This document shows, piece by piece, positions 55,698 to 64,000 of a stretch of DNA of 64,000 nucleotides; the first letter of the stretch is position 1, and each line of letters starts with the position of its first letter. Below the pieces are notes generated by a model. The model saw nothing but the letters and a program-made list of their open reading frames with translations. It ran no database searches and was not told where the DNA came from. The stretch lies in NCBI RefSeq assembly GCF_024139115.2, contig NW_026942808.1, forward strand, positions 1 through 64,000, written 5' to 3'. The DNA is from Armigeres subalbatus (Eukaryota > Arthropoda > Insecta > Diptera > Culicidae). The position numbers and the translations under genes were made by a program.

Positions 55698-55964
55698 ATG
55701 AAAAAAATCAGTCACGTTTCAATTGCCTGTGCGTGTCTCGTTGGTCACAACCAACCGCCCCATGTTTCCACAAAGTATCGAGACACTAAACTTAATTATA
55801 TCGTGCCTGAAATGAAATTGAAATCTAGAAACTTTTTTCAAAAGTGTGAAGTCGAATTTAAAATCGACGATTCCTTTACTATACCGATATTGACAGATCC
55901 TCACCGTGCTCTAACCATTTCAGCTTATGTGAACTACAAGTACATTTGTTTAAATCAATTATAA
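55698..55964 (+). CDS. Hypothetical 88-codon frame
   Basis: Starts MKKISHVSIACACLVGHNQP and ends AYVNYKYICLNQL. A weak hydrophobic N terminus might be read as a signal peptide, but the match is poor. It follows a GC-rich stretch (55595-55625, CCCGGCACCCGGCCGG). A minus-strand frame overlaps it. No homology recognised. Probably not a gene. Confidence 0.15.
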   Translation: MKKISHVSIACACLVGHNQPPHVSTKYRDTKLNYIVPEMKLKSRNFFQKCEVEFKIDDSFTIPILTDPHRALTISAYVNYKYICLNQL

Positions 55965-56215
55965 AATATGATTGTAGCATGGAATGGTTATTTGAAAATT
56001 CAAAGCCACAATTAATACGCTCCTCACAAAAATTTATTTGGCGTGTGGTAAGGGTGATTCATCTATTTTTTTCACGGTCAATCACAAACTGTTGATCAGT
56101 GAACACAGGAATCAGAATCGCTTCAAATAGTAACGAACGCTTAATTGCTTTAGCGAATGCATCGCTGAGTACGGTTTGACTCATCAATGGAAAAATTGCA
56201 GTATTGCCTTGTTAA

Positions 56216-57517
56216 CCTTTTGTCTGTGCTCTGGGGTCAATATGACCCCAGGCCACTTTGAGTGGCTGCCATTTTTTTAGTTTCCAACCGATTCTCCTAA
56301 TTTTTGGTAGTTTGGTAAAACTCGCCGAGATCTGTCTCCTAGGTGCAAATTCGTTTGAAAAATCTTGAAAATATGCGCTACAGTGTCCTTTTTTCAAAAA
56401 ACTTACGTTGTCTGTGCTCTGGGGTCAAATTGACCCCAAATTGAAATTGCTATAACTTTTTTAATGTTTGGCCAATTTTGGATTTCTTGGGCTGTTTCGA
56501 AAGATAATTTAATCATCTTTCAGGTCGTTACCAAAGATTGACTATAGGTGGGCGGGTTCATCGCGGGGAGGGGTTTTCGTAAAAAAGGGTACAAAACAGT
56601 GATTTTTCATGCTTATTTCACTTATATTTGAAAATCCTACCCATTTTGAACTGCACCTTTTCAAAAAGGTTATGCAGGAAGGCGTCTGCTTTGGCATGAG
56701 GCATTGATTAGTTTAGCGCTTGGTCGCTAGGTGGCGGTATATTTGAATTCATTATTTTAGACTACTCAAGTAACTCCGATATATGGAATTTTCTTCATTG
56801 TAAATATTCTTATCGCACAATTTTGAAATTTGTAAAGATGACGTCTGTAACAAAGTTCGTCTGGTGGGAATAGACTGTCATGTGACGAAATAAATAATAA
56901 GGAAATTTACAAATAGGCGGCGCTAGTGTACTTGCAATATTCTTGCATATATGCAATATTGCTTTAGCTTGAGATCCCTCATACCTACACCCAAGTTGCA
57001 TTCGGCAACATTGTTCAGGATGTCTAGTACTACAAAGCGGTGCTTAATATAATGAGCACTTCTTCCCATTTTTTAATTTGTGCGATAAGAATATTTACAC
57101 TGAGGAGAATTCTATATATCGGAATATCTTGAGTAGTCTAAAATAATGAATTCAAATATACCAAAACCTGGCGGCCGAGTTCTAAACTTATCAACGCCTC
57201 ATGCCAAAGCACATGCCTTCCTGCATAGCCTTTTTAAAATAGTTGCAGTTCAAAATGGCTAGGATTTTCGGATATAAGTAAAATAAACATGAAAAATCAC
57301 TGTTTTTGTACCCTTGTTCACTAAAACCCCTCCCCGCGATGTACCCGCCTATAGTCAATATTTGGCAACGACCTGAAAGATGATTAAATTATCTTTCGAA
57401 ACAGCCCAAAAAATCCAAAATTGGCCAAACATTAAAAAAGTTATAGCAATTTCAATTTGGGGTCAATTTGACCCCAGAGCACAGACAACGTAAGTTTTTT
57501 TGAGCACAGACAGAAGG
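56216..57517. mobile_element. TTAA-flanked foldback element, 1.3 kb
   Basis: TTAA lies at 56212-56215 and 57518-57521, and the ends are CCTTTTGTCTGTGCTC and the complement of CCTTCTGTCTGTGCTC. Arms of roughly 600 bp (left) and 450 bp (right) are inverted, including the palindromic GGGGTCAAATTGACCCC, TTGGCCAATTTTGGAT and TGCGATAAGAATATTTACA. TTAA targets are typical of piggyBac-type elements. No transposase, so it is non-autonomous. The right end is 56 bp from the GST stop codon. Confidence 0.85.
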
Positions 57518-57548
57518 TTAAAAGCTGGATAAAAGCGTCCACATCAAA

Positions 57549-57554
57549 TTTATT
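57549..57554 (-). terminator. Polyadenylation signal AATAAA of the GST
   Basis: AATAAA on the minus strand, 19 bp after the stop codon, in the short gap between the GST and the TTAA foldback element. If used, cleavage would fall inside or at the edge of that element. The next AT-rich signals are inside the element. Confidence 0.55.
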
Positions 57555-57573
57555 GACTTGAATAATAAGTTAG

Positions 57574-58288
57574 CTACTTTGCTTCTGATTCTGGCTTCTT
57601 AAAAAGCTTCCTCCACCCCGCAGCACTGTCAGCGATGACATCTTCGTATCCAATCAACTCCTTCTTGCAAGTGTCGTACCAAGCAGCCACCTTATTATAC
57701 TTTGACCGGTCGAAATAGCATATGTCCAACGTAGTTACGGTAGCTACCAGTGAAATGTCCGCAATCGTAAGGTGATTGGCGGCCACATACTGGGTTTTAC
57801 TTAGGAAAGCTTCCAAGAATCCTAGGGCTTCGTCCAATTTGGCGGCGTTTTCTTCGGGACCCAACGAACCAATCCTGAACAGGGGCATGCAGTAGTCGAT
57901 GGCTCGTTTGTAAAACGTTCCCAAATCAAAATCCAAACGGTTGTGGATGAGACCACGCGTCTTGACGTCCTTCGGATACAGCGGATGGTTGCCATCGGTT
58001 TGTGATTCTATCAGGTAGATCATAATAGCACGGGATTCGCTTATGGCATATTCATCTACTGCCAACGCAGGAAGCGTATGAGTCGGATTGATCTAGGAAA
58101 CGTTACAAATAAACGTGATTATGGTTAATATTGCTAGATTCGATTATGATTACCTTAAGAAAATGCTCTGTTTTGTGCTCCCCGGCAGTAGTATCGATTG
58201 ATTTTAAGTTGAGGGGAAAATTTAACTGTCGGCTTAGTAATATGACCGACCAACAAGGAGGTGAAAGTGCAGTATAGTAAAGATCCAT
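57574..58288 (-). CDS. Delta/epsilon-class glutathione S-transferase, 217 aa, two exons
   Basis: Joins glutathione to electrophiles in the cytosol. Insect members of this class detoxify insecticides and oxidation products. Exon 1 is 58154-58288 (45 codons, ATG at 58288), and exon 2 is 57574-58092. The 61-bp phase-0 intron has GTAATC and TTTCCTAG ends. N-terminal thioredoxin-like domain: catalytic Ser9 in MDLYYTALSPPC, His50-x-x-Pro53 in NPTHTLPAL, Glu64-Ser65-Arg66 for glutathione binding. C-terminal helical domain: NRLDFDLGTFY (96-106) and the folding box LTIADISL (Thr154, Asp157). The length is normal for the family. Odd point: Trp13 replaces the Arg/Gln usual after PPC. It could be a delta or an unclassified mosquito GST. 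A TATA box lies upstream and a transposon abuts its 3' end. Confidence 0.95.
58093..58153 (-). other. GST intron, 61 bp
   Basis: Donor AAG|GTAATC and acceptor TTTCCTAG|ATC. Phase 0 between Lys45 and Ile46, a position near the first intron of other mosquito delta-class genes. It contains no stop-free reading across, so splicing is needed. Confidence 0.9.
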
Positions 58289-58368
58289 TGCGTATGATGA
58301 CCTTTTGGACCAAGAACAGAATAGCACTTGCAACTCAGTGTGTATGTTTCGGATACCATTTTCGTTTT

Positions 58369-58379
58369 GTTTATATACC
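58369..58379 (-). promoter_or_regulatory. TATA box of the GST gene
   Basis: GGTATATAAAC on the minus strand, with the TATA about 89 bp upstream of the start codon, leaving room for a 50-60-nt leader. An ATG at 58357 lies only about 20 bp below the TATA box and should be upstream of the transcription start. Confidence 0.6.
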
Positions 58380-58405
58380 TTGGCAGTGAGGTAACCTTAA
58401 TTGCC

Positions 58406-58417
58406 GATAAGATAAGG
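58406..58417. promoter_or_regulatory. Paired GATA sites upstream of the GST
   Basis: GATAAGATAAGG carries two overlapping WGATAR-type motifs about 30 bp upstream of the TATA box. GATA factors drive gut and fat-body genes in insects. Their use here is inferred from position only. Confidence 0.35.
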
Positions 58418-58443
58418 AATATTCCACAGCCAGACAGACGCAA

Positions 58444-59369
58444 CCCTATAGTTTATCCTATCGAGTTCAATGGTCGTTTTAAATTATAATGATATCTAAT
58501 TTCACAAAAAGAAGCGTGCATGTATTTCGTCGTGTTCAATTTTTTTCATTATTCTTTATTACAAAGGTTATCCACTAACTCTTCCATTGCATACATGTAC
58601 GCTAGATAAGAGTAGGCTAACTGAGTAGTAAAGTGTTCAGTAAAAATGTTGTAGCTGTCGCGTCTGTTTGTCTGTGAATGATAAAATTGAAATTTTCCAT
58701 TTTAGGAGTGATATTACTTCGAACCAGGATGACAATCAAAATGAGCTGTTCTTGTTGATCTGCCAGGTTTCTGACTATTTCATAATATATAGAGGGAATC
58801 GGTTACAAATGTGCCAGTTGTGTAAAGGGAGTCATTGCATTTTAGTTAAAAGTTTTAACTTTATTGCAACATCGAAACAGCTGACACCAATAAAAGGTTT
58901 CTATATTTTGGTTTTTTATAAAAATTGAATTTGTTTTTAAGCTTTTTTATGTAGTTTGTAACCTTTTATCGTCATTTTACCTCACGGTTACGCAAATTAT
59001 CCTACAAGTTCATTTTTTTCAACGGCCAGCGTCAATTTACTACCATCGACGTGCGCCGTCCGCGACATTAACTTTTATTTTTCAGTTGAATTTTATAGGA
59101 GTCTACTTTGAACTAAAGCACAACGCTGGATTTTCGTGGAAATTGCGAATAAAGATCCTCTCACAATCGCCATCATCATTCATTATTCCTAAAAATTTCC
59201 CGTCTAAATTCGTAGATTTTCCAGTGGAAATGGCTAGGAATTTTACTTAGAAATTTCGTAGAATTTCCAAAAATGTTGCGAAGTATTCTCCGTATAAAAT
59301 CCGAGGAATTTTGCGTAGCTATTCCGAAGAAATTCCACGCGAAATTCTGATTAAAAAAAAAACATTTAT
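58444..59369. other. No gene recognised; degenerate repeats at right end
   Basis: Upstream of the GST. The 86-codon plus frame at 58668-58928 shows no family features. 59110-59350 has GGAAATTCC / GAATTTCG / AATTTCCAG degenerate repeats of the kind seen at 17.9 and 23.7 kb. Confidence 0.35.
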
Positions 59370-59465
59370 AAATAATCATATATAATGAGGCTAACATGAT
59401 GACACATTCATGCGATGTTAAGTCGAGAAAATTACCAACCCGAAAATTTCTTGGATCAGACCAGG

Positions 59466-61047
59466 GGCCTGTAGCATAATCGAAATTTTACTAATAATAT
59501 TAGTAGAGTAGCTTGTAACTTGTATTTTTCTGTTGCATAATGAATCTACAAGTATGAATTTACAAGACTAATATTACAAGTAAACCGCACTAATAATATT
59601 AGTGGAATTTACAAGTAACTGTTGCATAAAGAAAATACAAGTACAAATTATTAGCGTTGGCTTGTAGTTTCTTTTACAAGTATGAATGGTGCTGTAATTT
59701 AATTTACAAGTAGCTTTTATTTTATTATTTTAGCCGTGCAAAGTAATTATGTATCGTTTTATTGTTTTTAACGACTTAACAGAGAAAGAAACTATTATTC
59801 TAGTTGCTTCAAATTATCATATAATGAAATACTGTGCAATAAGAATAAATTTCTCGTTCCGATATAACACTGAGAATTATAAAACAAAACTACTCAAAAG
59901 TGGGTTGTTTTAGCTCAAATCCGTACTTTGGACCAAAAACCCAATTTTGAATGAAATGAGTTTCCTAACACAGTAGTTTAACTTAATCCACTCAAAGATA
60001 TTAACCAAAGCTGAGTTTAGTTTAGCCAAAGTTGACTTTATTCATCTCAAAATTGAGAATATATTAATTTACTGAAATTTAAAGCCTGTCCACGTTAGAT
60101 TTCGGACACCCATCTTTAATCGCGATTTTCAAACAGTTTTACCAACCATTGAGACGATCTATTTACATGACAGCTCAATCTTTTCGCTTTACAGCTGCTT
60201 TCAGCATGCCTTAGCTCTTATTAAAGTTGATGAAATGATGACAAACCAATTGGATATTATCTAACTGTCCGAAATTTATCGTGGACAGGCTTTATATTAT
60301 TGTTTTATTGTAGTATTATTGTATTATAATACTAAACAATCTCATTTAAGACCATGCATATTGCTTTATGTTTAACAACAATCATGGGAAACAAAAAAAA
60401 ACGGAAAAACTACCTAAATTCTGAGTAGAATTTATTACGATATTTTCATCAGTTTGTAGTTTGAACTAAAAAAGAAATCGTCCAAATTTCATAATCGAAT
60501 TAGAAGCAAACCCTAAACCCGCGTAAGTCTCACAATACACGTAAATTAAACCCTCTTCAAAAACCCACAACAAACAAGTCTAGCGGGATTCGATTTGTCA
60601 TGGAGCATACGTTCGCGTAACTTACAAATCGCCTTAATTAAAACTTAAGTCAATCCCAAAGACCACGTAAAAATGACTCCAGTGTGCATTACATTGGCTC
60701 GTTAAAAATGCCAATACCACGAAGCCGGCTTAAACCACGGAATCAATAAATTTACAGAGAGTGTTACGTGCATATCTATCGCAGTCAAAATATATATTCT
60801 ATCCACAAATTTGCAAACAAACGTAAACAAATCGTTTACCTCCGCATTGACAGTGAACTGTCGGATGAATTTTGACAGGTAAATGAACCTGACGGACTTG
60901 TAATTTCAACCATACTAATAATACAAGTACTAATATTATTAGTTGGCGAAACATTATTATGCGACGCAAATTACAAGTACTTGTAATTTGTTGACTTGTA
61001 ACTTGTAACTTGTAGCTAATATTATTAGTCTGATTATGCTACAGGGC
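59466..61047. mobile_element. 1.58-kb TIR element inside a SINE, 5-bp duplication
   Basis: GGCCTGTAGCATAATC and GATTATGCTACAGGGC ends. CCAGG lies directly outside both ends (59461-59465; 61048-61052). Both termini carry subterminal CTAATAATATTAGT and CTTGTAA / TTACAAGTA repeats in both orientations (over a dozen). No transposase. The 5-bp duplication and subterminal repeats resemble the element at 17359-19328. Confidence 0.8.
60081..60293. mobile_element. Mariner-like MITE, 213 bp, nested
   Basis: AAAGCCTGTCCACG..ATTTCGGACA ends, inverted at the right (TGTCCGAAAT..CGTGGACAGGCTTT), with T/TA outside, consistent with a TA target. Inserted in the 1.58-kb TIR element. Confidence 0.82.
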
Positions 61048-61130
61048 CCAGGAATAGACATTTGATTTAGCATGATTTCATTTTGTAGCCGCGCATCTTA
61101 CCGCAAGGCTAGGAAAGGCCTTATTCCAAA

Positions 61131-63644
61131 AAGTTACCTTAAGTTATTTATTCATTAAATCCTATAGTAAAATAGTAGTAAAACCTATTTTTATTTTCCA
61201 AATTTTTGTGTTAGGGTAAAACGTCCTATCGTTGTGGTATGTCCTAATGTTGCGGTAGTGTTATAGTAGTCCATTCTGGATATAATAGCATAAGAAACAA
61301 CCCAAGTAACAATTTCCAAGCTTGTTGGATTTATTCAATTCTTATAGCAGATTTATGACAGCAGGCACCATGGCTAGTTGCTCAGATTTATTGGTGATCT
61401 TATTGCTATCAATAAACCTCTAATAAATCTGCTGAAAAAGCTTCAAACGTCAAATGCCGATTGGTATTAGAATTATACGATTATACGTAGAAGGTAATAA
61501 AGTCCTATTTTCAAAGCTCGATCAAAGCGTAATATGGTCAAATGAATAACCCCAATAAGAATATTTACATTGCAAAGGGTTTATAACAGTGTTTGATAAG
61601 AGCAACATTTTTCTGACCGCAATCTATGATGGCCATATTGGAAATGGATAACCATCTTCAGGTCAGTGAAATTTATTACTGAAATTCATTATTAGACGGT
61701 GTTATCACCGCGAAAGACACTTTTTTGGTAATTGTTTTAGCTAAAAATATATTTGGGTATAATATCAATATATTTAGTGAAGATTCACGAAATTGATGTT
61801 ATAAAAATTTTGTATTTATTGCCCAGAATTATATTATTTTGCGGGCGCGTAGTGTCCAATCTCATTTTTGAACTAGCTTTCATCATGAAATCGAACGCGC
61901 ACCTCATTTTCGTGAAAGTTCATTGGAAAACAAACCTGAAAAAAAGTATTATTTTGTAGTCATCCTCATCATGATTTTCATCAACAATTTAGTTTGTTAT
62001 TATTTGTTTGCAAAGTTTTGTTTCTCTTTTTCAAAGCAACATTTTTGACGGCTGCCGCAGCCAAATTCCCTTTTTTGCGGGCGGCTTGCAACGGATTTTT
62101 ATATACTCTTATAATAGGTTTATAGTGGTAATCTACTTAATTAATTTTATGATGCACTAGAAGCACACTTCTAGTAGACTTGTACCCTAAAACCACATTT
62201 AAAACCAATTATTCTACAAGCTTGCTCCAAGACATCCATAAAACCACTATAATACGAAAGAGGCCCACTCTTGAGAAGGGTTTCAAGAACATTCTCCAAG
62301 GTTCGCTTAAAACTTGTTAGTTTTATCAAAGTGAGCTTATAATGGCATGAAATATCAGCATAAAACCCTATTAGGAATACTAAGGAATTTGACAGCATGT
62401 GTTTTCGTTATCTAGATCCGCTGATGTGTATACTTGTTTATATTGAACTTTATCTGAACCAAATCGAACAGCATCTCATAATGATGAAAATGATGATGAA
62501 TACGTTGAAAAATTGAAACTTAATTGCATTGTGATCGTGTAATTCCACATGCCACAACCACTTTGTCGATGTTTTTCTGAATAAATGTAACAAATAATGT
62601 ATGCGCCTTATTTATATTGCAAGATATAGTATCATAGTATTATTTTAAAAAACCATTTTTATTTAAAAAATTCTACGCATCTAAAAAAAATAATGTTTGC
62701 TCTACTTTTTTTCTACATCTTCATGCATTGAAAATGAAAACAAATAGTTTTTAGCGTTCATATAGAAATGGCTTCCATCAAGAAATTTGACGCAAACAAT
62801 AATCCGCCATGATTGCAATTGTTTTATCGAAAACCATCATAGGATTGGATTAAAACCACTTTATCTTATACAAAACCTGTTAGCTTTATGCAGGAACATG
62901 ATAAATTGAGCTAAATTTATCGCAATCTTGACGAAGCTTAGTTTGTCTTGAATAAAACTAACTAGTACTGGTGCTAAAATTATAACATGTTGTTTACTTA
63001 TCCATTGGAAACAAGTCGTTCATTTGAAAAGAGTTCGCCGATAAATATTTACTGAACTGATTATCTGCACAAAATGCTGAATTAAATTAAAACTCAATAG
63101 GGTTACTGCTCCTCGGGTTGGTTCCTAATATCTATCTATATCAATAACTATCGAAAACAAATAACTCGAGCGCAAAATGTTTTGTTTTCCATGTTTGTGA
63201 TGTTTTTCAGTAGTGGGCACGCATGATTGCAAAAAAGAAAAATTTTTGGTCGCGATTTTGGAACAATATGTTAAAGATTTCAAAAATCTATCTAATAAAT
63301 ACTTAACTTGCCAGTATTTGTTCCGTAGCTCAACCGTCCGTTGAAAACTGGAGAAATTTGCCTGTGTGTTGTACCCAGTTGGTTATGGTTATGAATGCCC
63401 AAAAAATCGAGTAAATGTATTTTGAGGAAAATTGATCGATCATATGATAAATGGGAGGATATGAACTCTGCCTGGTATTGGAAGATCAAGACAGCTGATG
63501 CAGCTAGTGATAAATTTGATCCGATAGAAAGAAAAAACAGTAGCTTGCGCAAATGGAGTTTCCATATAAGGAATAAATTTACATTATGATTGCCTTTGAT
63601 CCACTCGTTTTTAATTTATACACTTATTTGCGTCCAATTTGACA
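61131..63644. other. No gene recognised
   Basis: About 2.5 kb of AT-rich DNA. Around 61310-61440 an AAGCTTGTTGGATTTATT...CAATAAACC..TAATAAATCTGCTGAAAAAGCTT stretch is loosely palindromic. Small frames (61753-61959 plus, 62171-62398 minus, 63292-63552 minus) lack recognisable features. Confidence 0.35.
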
Positions 63645-63810
63645 TTCTTCTTCTTCTTCTTCTTCTTCTTATTGGCATTACATCCCCACATTGGGACAGA
63701 GCCGCCTCGCAGCTTGGTGTTCATTAAGCACTTCCACAGTTATTAACTGCGAGGTTTCTAAGCCAAGTTATCACTTTTGCATTCGTATATCATGAGGCAT
63801 GAGTAACAAT
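63645..63810. mobile_element. SINE fragment behind a (TTC)n tract
   Basis: (TTC)n at 63645-63670, then ATTGGCATTACATCCCCACA, AGCCGCCTCGCAGCTTGG, AGCACTTCCACAGTTATTAA, AAGCCAAGTTATCACTTTTG and CGTATATCATGAGGC, after which it stops. By recollection this is the 3' half of an Aedes SINE, the same family as 59370-59465. Confidence 0.6.
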
Positions 63811-64000
63811 TTCAAGACTTCATAGATTTATTTAAGTTTTTTAACGGCTTTATCACTGGTTTGCTCAATGCCGCGAGATTAGTCCTATTGGTAGACATGT
63901 AGCTATCTTCAAAATCGTAATAAAACATTTAATAAAACCACAAATGTCAAAGGCTTTATGAGCTTATTAGATCCCTAATGATTATCTTGAGGACTCCAAT
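63811..64000. other. Unassigned to window end
   Basis: No feature recognised in the last 190 bp. Confidence 0.3.

Larger units (their letters stand above)
59370..61130 (-). mobile_element. SINE split by a 1.58-kb insertion
   Basis: Head side 61053-61130 includes (minus) AGCCTTGCGGTAAGATGCGCGGCTAC-like A-box sequence. Tail side 59370-59465 has AATGAGGCTAACATGATGAC and AAGTCGAGAAAATTACCAA. The two halves abut once the insert and one CCAGG are removed. The tail piece overlaps in sequence (ATATCATGAGGC-like) with the SINE fragment at 63645-63810. By recollection this is a common Aedes SINE. Confidence 0.65.

Noticed and set aside
55698..55904. Overlapping frames on both strands as genes
   Set aside because: Neither has a domain, and each can be explained as the shadow of the other.
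1..64000. Endogenous viral sequence
   Set aside because: I looked for capsid, polymerase or glycoprotein-like frames on both strands. The only polymerase-like sequence is RTE-clade reverse transcriptase.

Overview
This window looks like AT-rich, repeat-dense nuclear DNA from a mosquito, most likely Aedes-like. The reasons are one intact insect delta/epsilon-class glutathione S-transferase with a 61-bp intron, RTE-clade (JAM1-like) non-LTR retrotransposon remnants, tRNA-derived SINEs, and a very high density of small terminal-inverted-repeat (TIR) elements and foldback elements. Species cannot be decided from the sequence. Only one gene, the GST on the minus strand at 57574-58288, is convincingly functional. 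Almost everything else is mobile or formerly mobile DNA.

Layout. 0-3.9 kb: interleaved inverted repeats, a 196-bp MITE, a foldback element with two 529-bp arms (862-2059) and a SINE fragment. 3.9-9.5 kb: a 5.6-kb foldback-like element whose arms are made of ~140-bp subrepeats, forward on the left and inverted on the right, with a 143-bp tandem array at the pivot and a Tc1/mariner relic, a MITE and a GC-richer insert nested in it. 9.5-19.3 kb: a chain of TIR elements, a complete SINE with a 13-bp target duplication, a 134-bp hAT-type MITE, and a 1.97-kb TIR element with a 5-bp duplication. 19.3-23.6 kb: the least repetitive stretch, with several coding-like but unlinked open patches and one orphan exon candidate. 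23.6-31.5 kb: degenerate minisatellites, a 630-bp polypyrimidine tract, a three-layer foldback nest and a deleted RTE element. 32-41 kb: hAT-type elements with 8-bp duplications, a small promoter-like GC island near 36 kb, and a tight cluster of MITEs at 37.5-39.3 kb.

41.2-48.5 kb is a second large foldback-like element (7.3 kb), with ~760-bp arms made of short GAATCC-type subrepeats. Its interior holds an RTE element trapped in another TIR element and a foldback with two 310-bp arms. 49-54.2 kb carries an RTE fragment and a series of long palindromes, one of which includes part of a hammerhead-ribozyme-like core. 56.2-57.5 kb is a TTAA-flanked foldback that ends about 56 bp from the GST stop codon. 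59.4-61.1 kb shows three-level nesting: SINE, then TIR element, then mariner-like MITE.

How it fits together: nearly all structure is self-complementary. If read-through transcription occurs, many segments could form long dsRNA. The two large elements with subrepeat-built arms are architecturally like Drosophila Foldback elements and are the best candidates for something undescribed. No autonomous, intact transposase or reverse transcriptase is visible, so all elements here appear non-autonomous or dead. Boundaries of repeats were set by eye and may be off by a few bases.
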